From the NCBI GenBank assembly GCA_002633005.1, contig NMRA01000037.1:1110518-1135135 (forward strand): a DNA stretch of 24,618 nt, read 5' to 3'. The DNA is from Phoronis australis. Lineage: Eukaryota; Phoronida; Phoronidae. Of this stretch, positions 8,383-17,300 are shown in pieces (the stretch's first letter is position 1; every line of letters begins with the position of its first letter). The notes beneath the pieces are model-generated. The model was not told the DNA's origin, ran no database searches, and was given only the letters and a program-made list of their open reading frames with translations. The translations under genes and the position numbers were made by a program.

Positions 8383-11300
8383 GTAAGTTTTTCATGTTAT
8401 TCTACGTTTAATTTAACAAGTTTCTCATTTCTTTCGTTTAACCATGATTTTCCAAGTGTTCGCTTACTTATGTAATTACTGGCGGGAAACGCTGATGGAA
8501 ACAAACGGTTCTTACGGCTTGTTGGCAGCTAGCAACTTAAGCCTGTCTTTTCTGTCCTTTGTCATTTCACAACCCGTGATCCTACTAATAAATCATTTTT
8601 TTTTGGTTTAGACAACTAATAAAATTGGTCACAAACTGTTTTTTCTTAAGATGAAAAGTGGTTTTTGGTCTTGCAAGGAACTGAAAGTTCGATATGGCTC
8701 AACACACCAATAGGCGAATATAAGGGTCATCAAGTGCAAACTTGAACTAGAAACTGATATGCTTAAACCTTATTGTATTCGAGCACAGTGTAACAACCCC
8801 TTATCTCGAATTCGCACGAAAGTAGCAGAGAATTTGCCGAAAATAATTTCGAGTTCTTTTCGAGTACAAAGATCAAATTCCGGGCCCTGGTGTCGAGCAG
8901 CAAACTGTCATTCATTTTTAAGTTGAGAAATAACACTTTTTAAGTAGTTTCGTAACGCCCAGATATAATGCTTCCAGCGTTTTCTGTATTTTTCGTAATG
9001 ATGAACGTTAAAAATATGTATGGCAAATGTTTGTGTTTGTGTTTGTGACGGGAAGTGAGATCATAAAGGCTAGCCGCTTAATGAACGGTTTAAAGTGAAT
9101 ATGCAGACGATATTTTTGTCCATTGTGAAACACAAGTGAGACTGACGCAAGTCGCACTTGTTTCCACTGCCAGACATTACACATGTAGATGGGAAAAGGG
9201 TCCTCATTTCCAGTTATCGGGGTTTTTCGGCCCTTTCCCGTGTCAAATTCGTTTGATTCCAGTCCCAATAAATCTCCATTGCCGATCACGTCATTTTTCT
9301 CCTGCATTTCCCAAATCAAGGCTACCAAAAAGGACCAGATTACTTTTTTGGAAAAAGCCTTTTCTCCCTCCAAATAGATATGTAAAGTGTGAATAGAACT
9401 TTTGCGAGATATGAAGCAAGGTGATTGCGCTAAAGGAGAGCGTAGACGAAGAGCTAAGCGCCTCGAAATGAAAATTAGTCACTGATTAAGCTCAGTTAAC
9501 GGAACACGTTTGCGGCAAAATGAACTGAGAATGTTGTCTCACGTGGCAGCGAGGCAAGTGTCTCATTTGTTAGAGTTCATTTACTTGGAGATCGTTCCGT
9601 ATTAGAGCTTCTTGCGTGAAAAGCAGGGTCTCGCAAAACCGCGCAAAATCACGCGAATGAGAAGCGAGTGTTTCGCAAGTATTCTCGGGAGTTTACCAGC
9701 CCGGGCATTGAATTCACTTGTTTCCGTTCCGTAAGCCAAGACTTCTTGCCGCCTGTGCACGTTGATGCATTGCAGTGTAGGGAAGTCAACCATGGTTCGT
9801 GTAAATCCCCACAGCATGCGGGCGCTTGGTGAACAAAGTGCTTGGCTCATTTTAGCCGCACGTACTACACTTAGCCTACGTTGTTTACTACGGACGTAAG
9901 TAAGGGCAGGCGAGAAGCTGGGAACTAAGCTGCCGTCATCAAGTGACACAGCGTGCAAAATGCTCATTACACCGTAAATAACACATAATTACAAAGAGGT
10001 AGCAAGCGAGCAGAGAGATTTGTTGTTATCGTGTTATGTAATGATTAATTTTGATAGCTGACGAAGGTAATCGGTGCACCTCGCCAGCATACTGTGAGGA
10101 TTTACACACTCTATTAAGAAGAAATCACCAAGGGAGACGTGTACTACGAGAGGCGAAATCCTCAAAGTTCATTTTTGCTACAGGTTAGCTAATTTCAATT
10201 GAGCGCGCTTCGCCCTTCATCTGCGCTCACCCTAATCTGTTACTACACAGTGTGAATCATTCTGTGAATGAAATTGCTATCGATATTACAAAAGTTGTTG
10301 TCGTTTATGAATACTGGTTTTACTACTGTCAATGTAGTTAAGGTATACCTATTAGTAATAACAATTGTAAGAAGTAATATTACTATTTGTGTGAAGGGTG
10401 TCTTGCCACCATAAGCAACACTAGTTATGGGGCTGTGGATGTTCACGAATCAGGTGTTTTATTCGTCATGTTTTGAGTTTCAGCTAACACGAAAATGATT
10501 AATTTATTTTATAGCCAGATGTCGAGCGAGGAGAAGACAATTACGCATTTTCAGAGAAGGCAATTGAGGTGAGTTGAAGTTCGTGACATATATAATAATC
10601 AAGCGTCGGTACAGACAATAACACGGCGAGGGTGCTGTTTCCCGCATCTAGGCACCTCAGGGCTTAAATTCAGGAAATAACTGCCGATGACATATAATGA
10701 TCTATTTATCACCAATTTCGAGCATTTGACTCTTACAAAAGTCACAAAACAGATATGAAAATGTTTTGTTGCGTTTCGTCAAACATCACTATGCTGCGCA
10801 TAAAATGAAACACGTGAACGTTTTCTAATTCTAGAACACGCCCGTCACGTTTTCTCGCAAAATCGTCATCTTCAAAGGGAGATAACTTAGAAGCCTATTT
10901 TCTGTTGTTTACAGTTCAGGCGTGTATTGTGGGATCAAAGTTTAATTCGTTTATTACAAAAACCGGTTGGATGAATAAAATACGCATAATTGAAGAGGAT
11001 TACACGTATTTATCTGATACATAACCTCCGCATTAAAAATTAGTTCGATTTTTCACGTAAAAGTGTCTTCTAGTGCTTTTGTTTTTGCGAAAGCAAGCTT
11101 ATTTATTAATAAATGTTATAATAGTAATAATAGTTATCACCCTAAAAACTATATGGGTTAGCAGTTTCTCAAAACTGAAAAGAACTAGATTTTTTAAACA
11201 CGTGTCCAAGATCATTTGAATTTTTTGAGACTCATGGGAAGAGTCATTCGGTTAAACCAAGGAGTGTAATAGTACTAAACTGACATCAGCCATGAAAGCC

Positions 11301-14300
11301 ATTTTCCGAAATCGGTACCAACGCGGAACCACACCCGAAACGGTCGGGCTGAGCTAAATTGCACACAGTAAACGACAACGTATTTGAAGGGTATTTAACT
11401 GGTAAAGTCAGGCGAGAATCGGCAATTTGTAATCAAATCAAAAAACACAACGAATTATATTGTCCGGTCAAGGCTAATAACTTCAAAAAGTCAGAGGCAG
11501 ATCTACGGGGGGGGGGGGGGGTTCAGGGGGTTCAAACACCCCTCTCGGGACAGGATCAAAAATAAAAATTGAAAAATAAATTCGCCAAAAACAAAATCAG
11601 CTACTAAAAACCACAAAAAAATCGTACACGGTGAGGGGAAACCTCTTCCCGACCTTCCTTCCACTCGGCGCTACGCGCCTCGCATTCGCTCGAATCCTAA
11701 ACCCCCCTTACTGAAAACGTGGATGTGCCAGTGAACGTTTACCCAATTCAATAATGTACCAAGAACGCGTTTACGACAATAAACCAATAACGTCCCTAGA
11801 GACAGTTTTTTATTTTGTTGTCAAGTGCTATGTGATTTATGCTAAATGATGAATGTGAGCACGTGGTCTAAATTCGTCACTCGAAGATAGGGAGATATGG
11901 GGACTAGTTAACACAAGCTCAAACTCAAAGTTTCCAAGTTGATATTGTCAGTGAAGTGCCAAATATGTTGTGCAGTCTTCCTCTAAATAATTGTGTGCTC
12001 CATTGCAAAGTAAAAGACGGACTTTATAGTAGTAGAACAGGAGATTTCAAATTAAATTCGAGTTGGACTTCGGAGATAAGATTTCAGGCCCTAGGCTCGC
12101 TTTTCGGTAGTTTGGTTGATGACAGCGGCAACACCACGACAGCGGTCACATCACGAACTAAACAGAATCTCTCACCCCCTCCATTGACGGCGGTAGTAGG
12201 GTGGTGCAAGTAATTTAGTCTTTTGTAAGAATTGTGCGCTCTTGTCAACACCACTCAGGTCCACGCGGCAGAGATCAAGGACCCCGTGAAACAGCAGGAT
12301 AAGGAAAAGGCCGCTGAAGAGAAAGAGGGCGAAGATGAATTCGATCCGTGGGCGTTGACTGACCTTAAAGATCCCGGAGTTCCTTGGAAAGGTACGTTTT
12401 GGGATGCAGAGTAAGGCCTTCCGCCTAACGTATTGTTTCGAGATGAAATTCAATTTGCAGTCATAAAAAGCTTGCTTGGTCTGAAGATTGCCTCAAATCG
12501 TGATGTTCTTGTTTATTGGCTGACTACTGTGGCGTCCCCATGTGGCAATTTCTACCAAATTGCTTGACGGATCTTCACTAAAAATTTTGTATATATCTAC
12601 GCACAGCCGTGCTCAAGTCTTCGTTTCTGTATCTGCCGACTCATTTCAATGCTTCTACATTCGCTACAGCGAGTTCTTTCGCAGTCTTCTCCACAACAGA
12701 AAATTCTAACTCGACCGAAATTACATTATTCATGCACGAGCTGGGAAGTCCATGCATGTTCATGTGGGTAGTTTGTCTGTTTTGAATTTTTTGGCACCAG
12801 TTCGGTACATTTATCCCAAAACCGCCCTAATTTGGTTGAGAAAAGACTGACGTCCCAATAACCTACGGCAAACTCGTTGCACAGGTTTTCAAACTCGTCG
12901 CAGGTAAGCCAAAAGCGACTAAAAAAATTGACGCAGTAACCACTGCTTCGTGGTTGAAAATTTACCCCACAGTATATTTCCAGATCTGTCCACTGGAGGT
13001 AAAGTCAAGCGAATTCTGTGGGAGTACATTGGCAAGATCATTTTGTTGCTTGCCCTCTTGTACCTCTTCATCTGCTCCTTGGATTTCCTGGGAACCTCCT
13101 TCAAGATGCTGGGCGGTAAGTAGTGTCGAGACTACAACGTTTTCCTGGTTTTCCTGGTTTTAAGTGACTACTGTGCGTTGAACAAGTGAGCAACAAATGT
13201 AAGGCCCCCTAAGTCCGTTAATAAATTCAAATGAAAAGAAATTTAATTGTTTATTTCTTCAGCAGTGGCAAGCCAGATCGTAGTAGGCAGCTGGATCCTG
13301 AGACGGCGCACGCGACGGGTTAATCCATGGCCGCAACTCGCCTTGCTTACTTCATACTCAAATGGAAGGTCAAATGTACAATTCATTGCGCATTAAACAC
13401 TGACATTCGGATTACTTGGCGGCATTGTGCAGGCTACTTAGTGTTTGTGTACTGTGACGCCGACTAAGTTTTACGTTACATATTTTACGTGTATTCGCAG
13501 GAAAAGCCGCTGGCGAGGCATTTTCTAAAAATGAGTTACTTACCAACCCCGTCTCTGGCCTCATGATCGGAGTACTCGGAACAGTCTTACTGCAGAGTTC
13601 GTCCACAACCACTTCTATTGTCGTCACTATGGTGGCCGCAAACAGTAAGTATCTCTCCTGGCCTTTAATAACTTACGTCACTCTAATGGTTACCAAGTGT
13701 ACAAATGTGAGAGCCCAGTGCTTTGATTTAGTGGCAACGAGTCATCAAATTCCAAACCAAGTAACGGTTTGCGTTTAAAGTTATTAAGACTTATGAAATT
13801 CACCAATACGAAATAAAACCTTTAGAGTGGAATGAACTTGGCGAGCGGGAGACATGTCTTATCATTTACCATGCAGATCAAATATCGATTTATGAAACGT
13901 GCTCCAATTACCTTTTACAACTTTTCAGTTCTGACCGTCAGGATCGCCATTCCGATCATAATGGGGGCCAATATTGGTACCTCAGTGACTAACACGATCG
14001 TAGCCGTCGGTCAAATGGGGGACCGCAATGAGTTCAGAAAGGCATTCGCTGGCGCCACCGTCCACGATATGTTCAATTGGCTATGTGTGCTCATCTTCTT
14101 GCCCATTGAGGCCGCCTCAGGTATGTGAGTTGTCGGTGATGTTATAAGCCAATATTTGCACGCGAAATCGTAACGGGGGTAGGTTCCTTGACATTAGATT
14201 ACTCCAACTGAAAGTTAAGTGAGATTGCGTGCTCCGCTTGAAACGCATGGAGAAAAGTTGCGCGATCTCCCCAAACTCTCAAAATTCCGCAGTGTGGCTG

Positions 14301-17300
14301 AGTGTTCAGAGCGCCAAACTCCTCCTGCTTGAGAGACCTGGGTTCAAATCCTGGCTTCACATTCGAGCATTGCACAAAGGTGTCTTCTACTCCTCTGAGC
14401 TCGGTCTTACTAGTAAATGTGTGCGAGAGGGTGAATGAGAACCTGGATATAATGCAGAAGCGATTTCTGAGGCTGTGAACGCGTCTCAGTATGACTTATT
14501 GCTGATACGATGCTTCTGCTTTGTAGGCATGTTCTACCACATGACAGGTGCCATGATCAAAAGTATGAAGCTTCAGACCCAGAAAGGAACTAAGCTGAAG
14601 TTGCTCAAGACCATCACTGAACCCTTCACCAAGTTAGTGATTCAGGTAAAGTAATATCGTAATCTGTAATGGCTTGTGCTTTGTATGACGGCGTTGAAAG
14701 GTTCTCACGCGGGCTCCTTACTAATAACGGCCATGATTGTAGAGAAAGAAGCAATAATCCGCTGAAGATGTTTGACTGTTCTGAAGTCAATAGCATTGTT
14801 CATCAAATACCAACGCCATGTTGTTGTTATATGGTGTATGACGTACATTCGAGAACATAGAACGTTTTTGCGTTTCAAATGGTTTCAATATCAACAAAAT
14901 ATGCATCACAAACACATCCTCTGCGCTCGCTGTGCTCGACGAAATTGGCCAGTATTTAAGCAAAGAAACTGCTTTGTTCACCACTTATAATAACTGTATA
15001 AAAATGATAACTTTATATATTTCTAGATCGACAAAAAGATTATTGTAAAGGTCGCTCAAGGAAATAAAGAGGCAGCCAAGGCAAGCATGATTAAGATTTG
15101 GTGCAAATACGACGAAATAAAAAAGAACGTCACTCAGGTGAGTACTTCGGTTAGACCACACCTTGCCTTTGGCAGGGTAATCGAGACTATGAGATTAAAT
15201 TTAATTTAGAATACGTGTATCAAGTTGTAAAGTGATCGTTCGTGAAATCCCTGGAAGGTTAGGTTTATCCCTGCATCATTCGGCTGTTGATGACATATAC
15301 ATTAAAAAAAACTCTATACAACTAGAGGTTTTGCTGTCTTGTCTTAAAAGCCACAAACACGTATCTAGTAAACGTTTTTACACGTTCTTATCAACTAGAT
15401 ATATCTGGATAATAGTTCTATCAAGCATTAAAGGGACATTAGAACGCTCTAGCGTTGAGCCAATTCTCATGCGTTCAACAGGAAGTAGTTCTCAGCGTGA
15501 TTGAACCGTGGCAAAAATATCGTCCTCGTTGATTTCCGTGAGTGTCCGGCAGACAACCTCGAAATTGGCGACCTGTTATAAAATGACAAACACACAAGGA
15601 ACTTGATTCTTTCGTAGCCCTTGCCTAAGCTGATATCGTCAAGGACAACAGTAATCCCAAAATTGGGCTTTTCGCCGCAAAAATTATTAAATGCCCCTTT
15701 AATTTATTTCCATAAGTCGTCACAATAGCACCCCAGACATACTCTGGTCATATAATGAAATAGGCGCCATGGTTATGCAGTCACAAAGTAGACAAATATT
15801 TGAAAATAGGTTTTATCCAACGCCCGGGGTGTGTATTACCTGTGACGCCTACAGCAAATTTGAGCAACACTGGGATAACACTAGGTGTATTAATTAAGTT
15901 CGAGCAATCTTCCATCGTCCACGTTATAGCTACGTTCCATTGGCGCAAAATCATGCACGTCTTCGCGAGATATCGCCATGCATTACAAACGAAGGACGTG
16001 ACCAAACTATCTTTTCTCGCGATTGTCTTGGATCTACGGAATACAGTCCTGTTGCCATTTTATTGAACTTGAACGCAAGTTGTTACAAATGTGCTTCCTT
16101 TTATTTCCCTTTGCGTTGAGGTTTACGCCCGAATAAGTTGATGTGGAAAGAAATAGAGCCGGTGTTGAAATGATTGCCCACATTGTGGTTTTGTCTTTTA
16201 GGTTGTCTCAACTAACAGCACTATTGTTTCTGGAAACACGACTACAATATTGCCCATGAATGTTACAACCATTGTCGAAGTCACAGAAAAACATCCTGTG
16301 AAAAAGTGTAAGTGGTTCTGTTATTTCTTGGAAACTACCAAAGTGAGCTTGCTTGGGAGCCTCATTGGAAACGCATAAAGATAGTTGTCTGAAAGCAAGC
16401 ATAGATTCGATAGGATGGAGAAATCAGCAGTCAGGGAACTCCGATAGACCCATGATTTAAATAAAAAAAAATCCAAAATATTTAATTAATGCTGAGTTTC
16501 TCGATGTAAATTAGTATATTGGTTTAAATATCCTGTACTCTATGTTTATGACTCTGTTTATTATATATATGTATCTGGGCCGAAGGCCTAATTACGTGAA
16601 ATAGACTTACATTTAGTCGTACGCTGCGACAATCAAAATTTCATAGACAAACGTTGAAATTTTATTCAGTCTAGTCTAGGACAACGAGAACTGAGAAGTC
16701 ATTAAACATAAACACAGACAATCTGACTCCTCAGGAAAGTTTGACACGACGTTACCAAAAAGAAATCCTCGAAAAAGATTGAATCCACATTATCGCGAAG
16801 ACTGAAGCCACATTATCGCGAAGGACTATGTAATAGACATTTCGATTTTGACAGGTCAATTCCTATTTATGAACGTTGCCGAGTCTTGGGGAGATAATGC
16901 TATTGGGGCGGTGATCCTTGTGTTGGCTCTTGCTATCCTGTGTATCTGCCTCGTATGTATTGTCAAACTGCTCCACTCCCTGCTCAGAGGTCAAATTGCT
17001 GCCGCCGTAAAGAAGATAATCAATGCCAACTTTCCAGGTAAGACAGCACCATCTGTTGCTAATTATTAACACATCAATTAATTCTAGTCGAGTAAAGTTA
17101 GTCAGTGAATAATCTGGAGGAACAAAATTTCTCAACAGCTGATCCTGTTGAGGTTTCTAGTTAAATGAAATCTCATTTTCCTATTTTCCAGGTAAGATCG
17201 CCTGGCTGACGGGATACCTGGCCATACTTCTCGGGGCGGGACTGACCATTCTCGTACAGAGCAGTTCCATCTTCACATCAGCACTAACACCGCTAGTAGG

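Larger units (their letters stand above)
8383..10514 (+). other. Intron 1 of SLC34 (2.1 kb) with diverged repeats
   Basis: It is bounded by GTAAGT and TTTTATAG. It contains the dispersed repeats at 9414-9600 and 9620-9735. Two 121-codon antisense open stretches (9008-9373 and 9602-9967) have no recognisable domain. The second overlaps a repeat. Neither is called as a gene. Confidence 0.6.

Noticed and set aside
8021-8395. 124-codon antisense open stretch over the promoter and first exon
   Set aside because: It mirrors the transporter's exon 1, has no recognisable domain, and its start lies within the sense coding exon. Better explained as a shadow.
9008-9373. 121-codon antisense open stretch in intron 1, overlapped by an 86-codon sense one
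   Set aside because: Low-complexity composition and no family resemblance. Several open stretches of this size are expected in 24 kb.
9602-9967. 121-codon antisense open stretch in intron 1
   Set aside because: It overlaps repeat family D at its 3' part and shows no domain, signal peptide or splice context. It is too weak to call a gene without conservation.
10095-10164. Perfect 9-bp inverted repeat TGAGGATTT/AAATCCTCA in intron 1
   Set aside because: With a 52-bp loop, several such pairs are expected by chance in a window of this size.
14291-14363. Functional tRNA gene
   Set aside because: The A and B boxes are good, but the 5' acceptor half does not pair with the 3' half and the element continues into a SINE-like body.
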